The notes under the pieces are model-generated. The model searched no databases, had not been told where the DNA came from, and saw nothing but the letters and a program-made list of their open reading frames with translations. Positions 43,501 to 51,426 of a stretch of DNA of 64,000 bases are shown one piece after another. The DNA lies in the NCBI GenBank assembly GCA_019636845.1, contig JAHBWV010000001.1, forward strand, positions 62,001 to 126,000, in the 5' to 3' direction. This DNA is from Phycisphaeraceae bacterium (GTDB taxonomy: Bacteria; Planctomycetota; Phycisphaerae; Phycisphaerales; UBA1924). Every line of letters starts with the position of its first letter. Positions within the stretch are counted from its first letter, which is position 1. The position numbers and the translations under genes are program-made.

Positions 43501-44850
43501 AGCGCGCGGGCGGCGGAGCGGTCGCGTCTGGCGCGGGTCGGCGCGCCTGCGGGGGCGGATGTTGCGCAGGCGCTGGTCGGGTGGACGTTGACGCGATCGA
43601 TCTCGGCGGAGCGGGACGGCTCGCCGACGGTGGCGTTGCTTGTGGCGGCTGACGGGCGGGCGATCGCCGGGTATGGCGCGCTGGAATCGGGATCGGGCGT
43701 GGAGCAGTTATGGAAGCGTGAGTGCGACGCGGCTCCGCGGGTGCTCTGGCACGATGCGCGCGCGATCTATGTTCAGTGGAGCGGCCCTGAGGGGGGGACG
43801 ATCGAGCGGATCGATCCGAGAACGGGCGAGGGCGTGTGGGTGTCGCCGACGCTTCGGACGCTGTTTCCGCTGGATGCGCTGGCGCAGCGTCGGTTGCTCG
43901 ATCCGATCGGCAGGCCGCAGACGATCCCGACGCCGACGGCCGGGCCGGTTGCGTTGACGGATCTTCTGGTTGCGTTGGACGGCGGGACGCTCGCGCTGGC
44001 GGAGCGTGGCGGGCGGATCGCATCGATCGATGCGGCGACGGGTCGGGTTCGTTACACGACGCGCACGGCGGTTGATCGCGTGTACGAGATCGCGCTCGGC
44101 GGCGGGATGTTGCTGGTGGGCGGGGCGTCGGAGCGTCAGGCCGCGCTGGATCAGCCGGTGGAGCTCTCGCCGGTGCTTGCGGCTCTGGATGCGAGCACGC
44201 TGCGGACGCTGAGCGTGTCGCGGGATCTGCCGGGTGATGTCGCGTGGCTGCGTGTGGACGGGAACGCGAACCTGCTGGCGGGATTCGACGAGGGGATCGT
44301 GTCGATGGGTCCCGAGAGCGGCCGGCGGAACTGGGTCCGGTTCAGGGATCCTGCGGACCGCTTTGTGGATGCGTGGGTGCTGGGGCGGAGCATCTTCCTG
44401 ATGGACAATGCGCGGCTGATCTGGATCGCGGACGGGGCGACGGGGCAGATCTCCGACGATCCGCTGCGGACGGATGATCGGCTGAGCACGCGTCAGCGGA
44501 TTGTGGGGCGTGTTCTGGGTGATCGCGTGGCGTTTGCGTCGGCGCGGGGCGTTGTGATCTATGGGGCGGACGGGAGGCGGATCGGTTCGGACGCGCTCGG
44601 CGCGATGGACTCGCTGATTCCGGCGAGATTCTGCGCGGACGTGCTTGTGACGATCGACACGCGCGCGACGGAGTCCGCCGAGGGGAGGCGGACGTACACG
44701 CTGAGCGTGATGGACAACACGAGCGCGCGGCTGATCGCCTCTCGGGAGCTTGCGCTGCTTGTTCCACCGGACGGGCTGGGCGTGTTGGACGGGCGGATCC
44801 TGGTGAGCGCGGGGGGCGTGACGATGGTGATCGGTGCGCCCGCGCCGTGA
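40588..44850 (+). CDS. Giant PQQ/BamB-like beta-propeller protein
   Basis: The 1420-residue protein has a signal peptide (IAAVLILIGALSAS), an N-terminal helical domain (~35-220), a first PQQ-like propeller (~290-640: DRATGRVIWSVDVSDLD, GLLWATTIGSAGIQS), a TPR-like helical middle (~660-970) and a second propeller (~985-1420: IERIDPRTGEGVWVSP, IASIDAATGRVRYTT). This resembles BamB-family scaffolds; no quinone-linked dehydrogenase domain is visible. The location should be periplasmic or on the outer membrane. GTG at 40588, with GAGGAG ten bases upstream; the longer upstream frame lacks a signal peptide at its start. Confidence 0.8.
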   Translation: MRGPIAAVLILIGALSASPQGVNPVYVDDSTAARDTLARLPDLVAAGNLGESVRSLQRLLDTEAHRALELPGDSEIFVTVRRRVHDALRGDAALLEMYRQVQGPVADLRLSRGEHALVETSYFLTSAGAIATLRVAQSHLEAARFEAARISLDALAEHPDARAASVAGPAAALAGQVARYLDRPEVWAWAGVFAGRAGLDPGVRGSVIDAPQGLFERHSSALTRGERPVIGDMVWTPIRSAPFASRVAEERAGALDAVRRAAGQQPIVEPAWAFPAIVGEMVYINDGATIAALDRFTLEERWRTRPMDAEGRYESLEFGRRPNERAYSRGFDDGSSVVLTRGVVLATTGVATGNGRSGDPRVHALDRATGRVIWSVDVSDLDPQLSGGSVRGPLLVDGTTVIVSVRKHVPQRRLISVALVGLDLEDGGLLWATTIGSAGIQSTSRGGRSAEGAVLHRGIVYRADEVGVISAVEASSGRIVWIRRAPSAALMNTMMGWPWGTVIPIIDEGVDGSVGGLVTLTPDRLDVVRLDLRTGRLLASRTSGALEQPRYLVRIGSDLAAIGDRRIAFVDFATFDSGPVRTSASFEGDAGAMSGRAFDAGGLLAVPTRSGLSLIDPANPREPIVVPLERSGNLAIAGGQVIVADHRELHNYLVWDVASAMLRERMERAGEDAGPAITFADLASRSRRWEDVAPALDRAISIVERGAGSPVVEPARVRIVTLLGSLLGASAIGWNVGGGSADVPGATPRIDDLALLDVLVDRLGRVCSSPEEQVLHAMMLGRLRTGQSRISEAIEVYQRVLAEPVLAEATYRTPGLSLRAATEATVRLREVLQVAGPRAYEAFELEARGAAARSSGDPARLRAAADRYPASAASVGALRRAASARLAAGDRLGAISDLRSAAGLIDWAMLAGVSIDAAEASEVAGLLLVTLAEAEQVDALAATRDRVRRWGGIVPVAQGRGVDVESVVREASARAAERSRLARVGAPAGADVAQALVGWTLTRSISAERDGSPTVALLVAADGRAIAGYGALESGSGVEQLWKRECDAAPRVLWHDARAIYVQWSGPEGGTIERIDPRTGEGVWVSPTLRTLFPLDALAQRRLLDPIGRPQTIPTPTAGPVALTDLLVALDGGTLALAERGGRIASIDAATGRVRYTTRTAVDRVYEIALGGGMLLVGGASERQAALDQPVELSPVLAALDASTLRTLSVSRDLPGDVAWLRVDGNANLLAGFDEGIVSMGPESGRRNWVRFRDPADRFVDAWVLGRSIFLMDNARLIWIADGATGQISDDPLRTDDRLSTRQRIVGRVLGDRVAFASARGVVIYGADGRRIGSDALGAMDSLIPARFCADVLVTIDTRATESAEGRRTYTLSVMDNTSARLIASRELALLVPPDGLGVLDGRILVSAGGVTMVIGAPAP

Positions 44851-44864
44851 GTCGCGGGCCGGGC

Positions 44865-45329
44865 TCACTCTTTGAGCGTTGAGGGGTCTTCGCCCCGTTC
44901 GATCATGGCGATCTTGCGGAGGCGTCGCTCGTGGCGGCCTCCCTGGAACGACGAGCCGATGAACGAGTCGACGATCTTTTCCATGATGCGCTGGCCGAGC
45001 AGGTCGGCGGAGAGGCAGATGACGTTGGCGTTGTTGTGGGTGCGCGAGAGCTCGGCGGTGAGCTCGTCGTGGACGACGGCGGCGCGGATGCCGGCGACCT
45101 TGTTGGCGGCGATGGACATGCCGATGCCGGTGCCGCAGATCAGGATGCCCGCGTCTGCCTTGCCCGAGGAGATGGTGTGTCCGACCTCGTATGCCCTTTC
45201 GGGGTAGTCGCAGGGCGCGTTATCGAGTGCGCTTGCGATGGCGACCTCGTGTCCTTCGGCGCGGAGTTTGTCGGCGAGCATCTTTGCGGCGTTGGAGCCG
45301 CGGTGGTCGGCGCCGATTGCGATTCTCAT
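44865..45329 (-). CDS. rpiB: Ribose-5-phosphate isomerase B
   Basis: A 154-residue protein of the RpiB/LacAB family, interconverting ribose 5-phosphate and ribulose 5-phosphate. It has GADHRG (6-11) and the catalytic Cys65 in CGTGIGMSIAANK, with THNNANV for phosphate binding. Its ATG overlaps the stop of the Sua5/phosphatase gene by 4 bp (ATGA), so the two are co-translated. It converges with the PQQ-like gene. Confidence 0.95.
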   Translation of the reverse strand: MRIAIGADHRGSNAAKMLADKLRAEGHEVAIASALDNAPCDYPERAYEVGHTISSGKADAGILICGTGIGMSIAANKVAGIRAAVVHDELTAELSRTHNNANVICLSADLLGQRIMEKIVDSFIGSSFQGGRHERRLRKIAMIERGEDPSTLKE

Positions 45330-46501
45330 TCGTGATCACTCCGTGGCGTGCGGGGCTCGGCGAGTCGTCGCTGGATCATTCGCTCGATCTCCGACGCGAC
45401 CCGGCGATATTCGTCGAGGGGTGAGCCGATGGGGTCGGGGACGTCGCGTCCGTCGGGATCGAGCACGCGGACCTTGTGTGCCGCGGCTGGGGCGATGGCG
45501 ACGACGGCGCGGGCGTGGGAGGCGGTCATGGTGTAGATCTCGTCGGCATCGTCGATGAGTTGGCGTGTGAGGGGTCGGGAGCGGTGGGCGGAGAGGTCGA
45601 GCCCCATGATGTGTGCGGCTTCGACGGCTTCTCGCGTGGCGGGTCCTGGTCCGGCGGAGATGCCCGCGGAGCCGACGATGACGCGGATGGGGCTTGGATC
45701 GGCGGTGTCGGCGATGCGTCTGGCGATGGCCTCGGCCATGGGGCTGCGGCAGGTGTTGCCGGTGCAGACAAAGAGCACGCGTCGCTCCATGGCGCGTGCG
45801 ACATCCCGAGCGCCGGTGGCAGCGTCTTCGCTCACGATCACGCCTCCTGCGATGGTCAGTGTCACGGTTGTGGAGGGGAGTCTCCGGGCGTCTTCGGTGT
45901 CTGCGGAGCCGATCCGCGCGAGCCCGGGCGCGCCCCAGGTGAGGGCGAGCGACTCGTCGGTGCGTGTGCCGAGTGCCCGCGCGGAGACGGCGACGATGGG
46001 GACACGGGCGTCGGCGAGGAACGCGGCGGCTTCGGGGTGGCGGGGGATGCGGACGGCGAGGGCGGAGCCGACTTCTGCTGCGCCCGCGACCAGGCCGAGC
46101 GTGGCGCGGACGCGCGAGAGTTGCTGGGGCGTCATCTCGATGAGGAGACGGAAGGGTCCGGGGAGGAGCGAATCGATGAGGCGGCGGTGTCCGGGCATGA
46201 ACCCGTCGCCATCACCGGCCATCGCCTCGCCGATCCGCAGGAGCGAGCCGACATCGGGGAGGTGGAGGGTTGCGCCCAGGGGGCGAGGTTCGGGCGCGGG
46301 ATCGATCAGGTGAGCCAGGCGCTGGACGGGATCGGGGCGATCGGCCCGGACGCCTGCGCCGTTGAGGGTTTCGGTAGGGAAGATGACGAGGCCGCCTGCG
46401 CGGATGGTTTCGGAGGCGTGTGCGAGTGGTGTGCCGCGGGCCGGGTCGGCGCGTGGCTCGCTTCGGGGGTTGCCCGCGCTGGTTGGTGTGCCGTGGCTCA
46501 C
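45326..46501 (-). CDS. Sua5/YrdC-like domain fused to low-MW Tyr/Arg phosphatase
   Basis: Residues ~28-230 resemble Sua5/YrdC (GGLVIFPTETLNGAG, DSLLPGPFRLL), the threonylcarbamoyl-AMP synthase of t6A tRNA modification, but the KxR segment and the SAN motif are altered (LIDPAPEPRP, VSARALG), so activity is doubtful. Residues ~240-391 are a low-molecular-weight phosphatase: CTGNTCRS (Cys246, Arg252) and the acid Asp356 in DPIG. Thr250 matches the residue that makes Bacillus YwlE an arginine phosphatase. The gene overlaps rpiB by 4 bp, and Bacillus has ywlC (sua5), ywlE and ywlF (rpiB) in the same neighbourhood. Confidence 0.85.
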   Translation of the reverse strand: MSHGTPTSAGNPRSEPRADPARGTPLAHASETIRAGGLVIFPTETLNGAGVRADRPDPVQRLAHLIDPAPEPRPLGATLHLPDVGSLLRIGEAMAGDGDGFMPGHRRLIDSLLPGPFRLLIEMTPQQLSRVRATLGLVAGAAEVGSALAVRIPRHPEAAAFLADARVPIVAVSARALGTRTDESLALTWGAPGLARIGSADTEDARRLPSTTVTLTIAGGVIVSEDAATGARDVARAMERRVLFVCTGNTCRSPMAEAIARRIADTADPSPIRVIVGSAGISAGPGPATREAVEAAHIMGLDLSAHRSRPLTRQLIDDADEIYTMTASHARAVVAIAPAAAHKVRVLDPDGRDVPDPIGSPLDEYRRVASEIERMIQRRLAEPRTPRSDHE

Positions 46502-46615
46502 CTCATCAGTATGGGAAGAGGGGGTTGGAAGTTCAAGCCGGTGGTTTGGTGATGGGTGTGTGTGAGGGGGGTGTGGGGTGGTGGGGGGGGGTGTGGGGGT
46601 TGGTGGGGGGGGTGC

Positions 46616-47620
46616 TCAGGCCTTGCCGATGCCCAGGTCGCGGATCGCGCCGATCATGAGGCCGTGGACGCGGGGCGGGGCGCAGACGATGCCCTTGTTC
46701 TTCTCCAGCCCTCGGCCGTGCGAGAAGTCGAGCGGGTTGCCGTGGATGTCTGTCACGAAGCAACCGGCCTCGACGGCGACGAGCGCGCCCGCGGCATGGT
46801 CCCAGATGCGCTCGACATAGCCCTTCTTGGTGGGGAGTCGGAGGTAGGCATCGGACTGGCCCCGCGCGACGACGGCGTATTTGGCCTGGCTGTCGAGCCG
46901 GATGGGGCTTGAGGATTCGCCGATGTGGGCGAGGATGCGATCGGTGTCGTCGGCGTTGGAGTGTCCGGACTCGACGGAAGCGCAGACGCGAATGGGCTCG
47001 CCTTTGAAGTGGTCGAGGCGGGTGATGCGCCGTGGGTGGGCGTCGGGATCGTTGGCGGGGACTTCGGAGACGCCGTCGCCTCGGAGGGCGAGGTAGATGC
47101 AGCCCTTTGGGTCGGGCGTGTCCATGCTTTCGCTGAAGTCCATGGGGAGGTTGGGGCAGCCGAGGGCGCCGACGGTGGGCGTGCCGCGTTCGATGTAGGC
47201 GAGGGCGACGGCGTACTGCTGGTTCCGGAGGAAGCCCTTGGTGCCGTCGACGGGGTCGAGGGTCCAGTAGCCGGCGTGGTCGGTGTCGCCACGCCCGATG
47301 TCGATGGAGGAGACGAGGGACTCTTCGGTGCAGTCGGGCCAGACTTCCTGCACGGCAGCGAGCGTGGCGGCGAGGAGGGTGGCGTCTTCGCGGAGGGAAT
47401 TGGACTCTTCCTCGCCGACGAGGATGACCTTGCCGAGCTGCTCGGTGAGGACGTGGGCGACGATGGCTTGGGAGGCGAAATCGGCGACCGTGACCGGGCT
47501 CTTGTCGTCCTTGGTCACGGCCTTGACGGCCTCGAGGTTCTTCTGCACGACGCGGCAGACGAGAGAGGCCTGCGTGACGGCGTGGCGTGCGGCGGCGAGG
47601 TATTGGGCTGAGGACATCAT
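46616..47620 (-). CDS. 3'(2'),5'-bisphosphate nucleotidase-like phosphatase
   Basis: The 334-residue protein has the Li+-sensitive phosphatase signatures: GEEES (Glu70-Glu71), LDPVDGTKGF (Asp122, Asp125) and WDHAAGALVAVEAG near residue 272. The KGF ending after DGT is typical of the HAL2/CysQ branch, which removes the 3' phosphate of PAP, the by-product of PAPS-dependent sulfotransferases. That fits the two sulfotransferases in this window. ATG at 47620 (a second at 47617), with GGGAG before it. Confidence 0.88.
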   Translation of the reverse strand: MMSSAQYLAAARHAVTQASLVCRVVQKNLEAVKAVTKDDKSPVTVADFASQAIVAHVLTEQLGKVILVGEEESNSLREDATLLAATLAAVQEVWPDCTEESLVSSIDIGRGDTDHAGYWTLDPVDGTKGFLRNQQYAVALAYIERGTPTVGALGCPNLPMDFSESMDTPDPKGCIYLALRGDGVSEVPANDPDAHPRRITRLDHFKGEPIRVCASVESGHSNADDTDRILAHIGESSSPIRLDSQAKYAVVARGQSDAYLRLPTKKGYVERIWDHAAGALVAVEAGCFVTDIHGNPLDFSHGRGLEKNKGIVCAPPRVHGLMIGAIRDLGIGKA

Positions 47621-47684
47621 GGCTCCCGGGTCAGAGGTGGTGGAGCATGGTAGAAGCGAGTGGGAGCGGGTCACGCGGAAACGA

Positions 47685-47712
47685 AGAACCCACGGAGTGG
47701 TCCGTGGGTTCT
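47685..47712 (-). terminator. Rho-independent terminator
   Basis: Perfect 12-bp stem AGAACCCACGGA / TCCGTGGGTTCT with a 4-nt loop, followed on the minus strand by TTCGTTTCC. It closes the HTH-membrane gene ending at 47752. The outer AGAACCCA is the same as at 21851. Confidence 0.8.
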
Positions 47713-47751
47713 GGGGTGGGGTGTGGAGCCGATGTCGTCAGAAGTGAGCGG

Positions 47752-48570
47752 TCATCGCGCGTTCTTCAGCATGAGGAAGCCGACGACGGCACCGATGACG
47801 CAGACGCCGGCGAGTCCGCCGACGATGGCCATGAAGTTTCCGGCGACGAGGCCGAGGATTGCCGCGCCGCCGCCGGTCATGGCCATGAGGACGACCACGG
47901 CGGTGAAGGCGAGTGCGAGGACCATGCCGATGGCGAGGCCAGCGGCGAGCCCGGAGCCGGGTCCGTCGATGACTTCGGCGAGGACCATGACGGGGGCTGC
48001 TGCTGCTGCGGCGGCGGTGATGTCGGAAGCGGCGGAGGTTGATTCGAAGAGCGCGGCGGCTTCGCCCGTGCCACCGGGGCTGGTGGATCCGAGGGCGGTT
48101 TCGGCCTGGGTCTCGCCTCCGTAGACATCCTCGAGGAGGTCGGCACCGAGTGAGGTGTCGTCGGCCTCGCGGGTCATGTCGAGAAGGCCGGAGCCGGAGC
48201 CCCCCGCATCGCCGGGGGAGAAGCCCGCGGCGGGCGAGGTGGTGATCTGTGTGGCGGCCATGGGGTCGGCGGAGTCTGTGTCTTCGGTTTCAAAGATGGA
48301 GATGCCGGTCTGCTCTTTGGGATTGTCGAGTGAGAGCGAGGGTGCGGAGCCGGAAGAGGCGAGCGACATGGGCTCGAGGTCGTCGGCGAGGGGGATCATC
48401 TCGTCGTCGTGGTGTCCGGCGAGGAGATCGACCTGATCGACCTTGAACATCATGCGGTCGCGGTCGCGGAATTCCTGGAGCTGGCCGGACTCGGCGAGCT
48501 GCTTGACCTCGTCGGTGCTCTTTCCGAGCTTGGCGGCTGCTTCTTCGAGGGTGTAGAACATCTTGGCCAT
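47752..48570 (-). CDS. Helix-turn-helix protein with C-terminal membrane helices
   Basis: The first ~55 residues are an excisionase/MerR-like HTH (FYTLEEAAAKLGKSTDEVKQL, then FRDRDRMMFKVDQVD). A long acidic, Ser/Thr-rich linker (~60-185) leads to three membrane helices (~200-270). This layout recurs in planctomycetes; DNA binding by the domain is not proven and it may bind protein instead. ATG at 48570. It stands alone with a strong terminator. Confidence 0.75.
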   Translation of the reverse strand: MAKMFYTLEEAAAKLGKSTDEVKQLAESGQLQEFRDRDRMMFKVDQVDLLAGHHDDEMIPLADDLEPMSLASSGSAPSLSLDNPKEQTGISIFETEDTDSADPMAATQITTSPAAGFSPGDAGGSGSGLLDMTREADDTSLGADLLEDVYGGETQAETALGSTSPGGTGEAAALFESTSAASDITAAAAAAAPVMVLAEVIDGPGSGLAAGLAIGMVLALAFTAVVVLMAMTGGGAAILGLVAGNFMAIVGGLAGVCVIGAVVGFLMLKNAR

Positions 48571-49108
48571 GGGCTTGGACTCCGGGATGGAAGGCGCGGG
48601 GGCGCGCGTCTGGGGGCCGTTTGTGCCGCGTGACCCGGGAGGGGACGCGGGGCAGAGACTTTATCTTACGGCTGAACGGGGCGTGGCGGATCCCGGGGAA
48701 TCCGGGGAAGAGGCAGGATCATCCACAGGATGTCCACGGGGAGAGGGACAAGGGGTCATAGGGGTACGTAGCACAGAGCACATGGCAAAGGGGCAGACTG
48801 CGGGGTAGGGGAGGGGGGACTGGTTGGGGACGGAGTGGAAGGGAGAGGTAAGGAGGGGCGGAAAAAGGCAGAAGGCAGTGATCGGGGACCAATCCGAGCA
48901 CTGCCCATGCCTTGAAGGAGTCAGGCGTTGAAGTTGACGGGGCCTTTCATCGCACGAGCGGCGGGTTGAGTTGAGCGTGTTGCGATGAGTCTTTGAGAAT
49001 CGGTTGGATGGGCGCGGGCGCGCGTGGTTGGTGCGTGAAATGAAGCGGGCAGCGGCCTCGATGAGAGACCGCTGCCCGTTGGTGGATCACGGTGATGGAC
49101 GCCTCGAA
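48571..49108. other. Gene-free region with one weak hairpin
   Basis: This 538-bp stretch has no credible ORF. It contains GGCAGTG (48874-48880) pairing with CACTGCC (48899-48905), with inner TCGG/CCGA, a possible bidirectional terminator, and purine-rich DNA around 48800-48870. Confidence 0.4.
49046..49078 (-). terminator. Terminator of the PEP-CTERM-type gene
   Basis: CGGGCAGCGG pairs with CCGCTGCCCG over a 13-nt loop; on the minus strand CTTCATTTC follows. It is 31 bp past the stop at 49109. Confidence 0.65.
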
Positions 49109-49732
49109 TCAGTTGCGACGGCGACGGGTGGCGATGAGGCCAGCGAGGCCTGCCAGGGCGATCGGGGCGGGGGCTGGGATCACGCCGGGGACCTTGTCGG
49201 AGCCGCCGTCGGTGAGGCCTCGGAAGCGGGCGAGGATGCCGGGCGAGTTGGAGGCGTTGAGGAAGGACATCTCATTGAGTGACGCGGCATCGGAGGCGTT
49301 GATCTTCCAGACGAAGGTGGCGGTTGCGCCAATCGCGAGGCCGTTTGAGGCCGGGCCGCCGCCCTCGAACTGGCCGCCGGTGCCCGCGCCGCCCTTGAAG
49401 GTGCCGTAGGGAGCGCCGTTGACGGTGCCGGTGTTGGTCATCCCGCTGATGGTGCTGGAGATGAGGGAGGTCCATGCGGAGGCGTCGACGGTGTCGAATC
49501 GGAAGACGATGGCTGTGAGGCGGCCGCCGACGGAGGCGGGGGTGTCGTTGGTGAGGGTGATGGTGAGTTCGCCGACGGACCCGGCGATGTGCTCGTAGAC
49601 GAGGTTGCCGGAGTAGGTTGCGCCGGTCTGCTCCGCGCTGCCGGCGACATCGCCGAAGAAGACATCGGCGGAGGCGATGCCTGCGGTCGAGGCGATGGCG
49701 ATGGCGGCGATGGTGTTGCGTGCGTTCCTCAT
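49109..49732 (-). CDS. Exported PEP-CTERM-type protein
   Basis: The 207-residue protein has a signal peptide (IAAIAIASTAGIASA) and a C-terminal sorting-like tail: IPAPAPIALAGLAGL followed by ATRRRRN. The Pro-Ala-Pro, hydrophobic helix and Arg run match the PEP-CTERM scheme, in which an exosortase removes the tail at the membrane; no exosortase gene is in the window. The middle is beta-rich (LTITLTNDTPASVGGRL) without a known domain. ATG at 49732. Confidence 0.8.
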   Translation of the reverse strand: MRNARNTIAAIAIASTAGIASADVFFGDVAGSAEQTGATYSGNLVYEHIAGSVGELTITLTNDTPASVGGRLTAIVFRFDTVDASAWTSLISSTISGMTNTGTVNGAPYGTFKGGAGTGGQFEGGGPASNGLAIGATATFVWKINASDAASLNEMSFLNASNSPGILARFRGLTDGGSDKVPGVIPAPAPIALAGLAGLIATRRRRN

Positions 49733-50041
49733 GTGCGTCTCTCCGTGGCTTTTGGGATTGGCCTGATGCTGGCTACAGCATGCAATAGGAACGGGAGAAT
49801 GCCCGGCACGGGGAGCAGAGAGGGCATCGGTGGGTGTGATTGCGTCGGCGCGAGCCCGAACGTTCACCCAGAGTGACGTTGCTGGGCGTGAGGTGGGCGC
49901 GATAACCGGCGCGTGTGGGGCGGCAGCGCGGCGAGCCGGCACTCGTGGGGTGGGAGAGCGTCCGATACAATCGCGAGACGCGGCGGATGTGATGGGTTGC
50001 TTTGGCGGTCGGGCTTTCCAGCGAGAGGACGAGTCTGCGGC
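49733..50041. other. Divergent spacer before plsY
   Basis: Contains a TACAAT -10-like box near 49966-49971 without a good -35. No gene is seen. Confidence 0.35.
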
Positions 50042-50725
50042 ATGCTCTGGGTTCTTTATCCTCTGGCCGGGTTCGTCTGCGGCTCGATCCCGTTCGGGCT
50101 GTGGATCGCAAGGGCTCGGGGCGTTGATATCCGAGCCCACGGGAGCGGGAACATCGGCGCGACGAACGTGTGGCGGGTTCTCGGGCGCGGGCCGGGGATG
50201 CTGTGCTTCACGCTGGATGTGCTGAAGGGGCTTGTGCCGTCGCTGGGAGCGGGGGTGCTGCTGGGGACGATCGGCTTGGGTGGGTTTCAGGACTTTGGGC
50301 CTGGGGATGCGCCGGAGTCGCGTGTGTGGCTGCACCTGGGGGCGGGCGTGGCGGCGATCCTCGGGCATATGTTCACACCGCTGGCGGGGTTCAGGGGTGG
50401 GAAGGGCGTGGCGACGGCGTTTGGCGCGTTGCTGGGTGTGTGGCCTTTGATGACGTGCGCGGTGCTGCTCGCGCTCGGGGTGTGGATTGTGGTGTTCAGG
50501 GTCGGGCGGATGGTGGGGATCGCGTCGGTGTTGGCTGCGGTCGTTGTGCCGCTCGGCGTGGTGGGGCTTGGGGTGATCGATGAGTCTCTGAGGTGGAGGA
50601 CGCCCCACCTGGTGGTGTCGATGGGTCTTGCGGCGGTGGTGGTGTGGAAGCACCGCGGGAACATCAGGCGGACGGTGAACGGGACCGAGCCGCGGTTTGA
50701 GAAGAAGCCGAAGCCGGGTGGTTGA
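50042..50725 (+). CDS. plsY: Glycerol-3-phosphate acyltransferase PlsY
   Basis: The 227-residue protein has the three PlsY motifs in order: SGNIGATNVWR, GFRGGKGVAT and KHRGNIRR, between about seven membrane helices. It uses acyl phosphate to acylate glycerol 3-phosphate at the inner membrane, the first step of phospholipid synthesis. The ATG at 50042 starts the first helix directly. The C-terminal KKPKPGG tail is basic. It stands as a single gene. Confidence 0.95.
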   Translation: MLWVLYPLAGFVCGSIPFGLWIARARGVDIRAHGSGNIGATNVWRVLGRGPGMLCFTLDVLKGLVPSLGAGVLLGTIGLGGFQDFGPGDAPESRVWLHLGAGVAAILGHMFTPLAGFRGGKGVATAFGALLGVWPLMTCAVLLALGVWIVVFRVGRMVGIASVLAAVVVPLGVVGLGVIDESLRWRTPHLVVSMGLAAVVVWKHRGNIRRTVNGTEPRFEKKPKPGG

Positions 50726-50981
50726 GCGTGGGTGGTGTTGGGTGGATTCGCGCCGGATTTGCGCGTGTTCTCGGGCGTTTACCCGGTTCTTTGCAAGTTG
50801 TGTTGGGTGGGGGCGGTTTGCCGATAACCGTTGAAGCACGTTGAAGCGGACCTGAAGCCGCGCAAGGTGTGCCGGTTTCGCAACCGTTCGAGTGTATGGA
50901 TGCACGATGGGCGGGTGCGGGTGCGAAGCTCCGAGGGCGGACAGCCGATCATGGCTGGTGCCGCTGGGACAGGAGTGCGAC

Positions 50982-51284
50982 ATGCCGAAGTTGCGTCTGA
51001 TCAAGGACGACCCGAGTTTGCAGGACATCATCCCGTTTCCGACCTCGCTGGCGTCGGGGCTTGAGGGTCCTGTCGGCGGACGTGTGGGCGGGCGGATTGG
51101 TGAGCGGATTGCTCCGCGTGAGTGGGGTCGTGTGGTCGGCAGGGCTGCGGAGACATCCTCGCGTGATCTTGAGCACGAGCTTCTGGGGACGATCGATCGG
51201 ATGAAGGAGCAGCTCGACGAGTTGTCGGGGATGCTGGACCCGATCCCGCTGTTTCCGCAGGACGATCGGCCGACGGCGGCGTGA
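50982..51284 (+). CDS. Small hypothetical protein
   Basis: A 100-residue protein with N-terminal PKLRLIKDDPSLQDIIPFP, a Gly/Arg-rich middle and a C-terminal amphipathic helix LLGTIDRMKEQLDELSGML, likely a short coiled coil. The ATG has AGGAG seven bases upstream. It ends before a strong terminator. No family recognised. Confidence 0.65.
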   Translation: MPKLRLIKDDPSLQDIIPFPTSLASGLEGPVGGRVGGRIGERIAPREWGRVVGRAAETSSRDLEHELLGTIDRMKEQLDELSGMLDPIPLFPQDDRPTAA

Positions 51285-51353
51285 GCGAGTCGGTTGCGTG
51301 AGTCGGAGTGGCGGCGGCGAGAGCCGCCGGAGTTTGGAATGCGATGTCAACGA

Positions 51354-51390
51354 CGGGCATGGTCGAGAGACCGTGCCCGGTTTGTTTTTG
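51354..51390 (+). terminator. Rho-independent terminator
   Basis: CGGGCATGGTC pairs with GACCGTGCCCG (one G-T pair, 4-nt loop) and is followed by GTTTGTTTTTG on the plus strand. It serves the small gene ending at 51284. Confidence 0.85.
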
Positions 51391-51426
51391 AAGGCACGTA
51401 TGCACATGGAGAAGAGGGGAGTGGAT

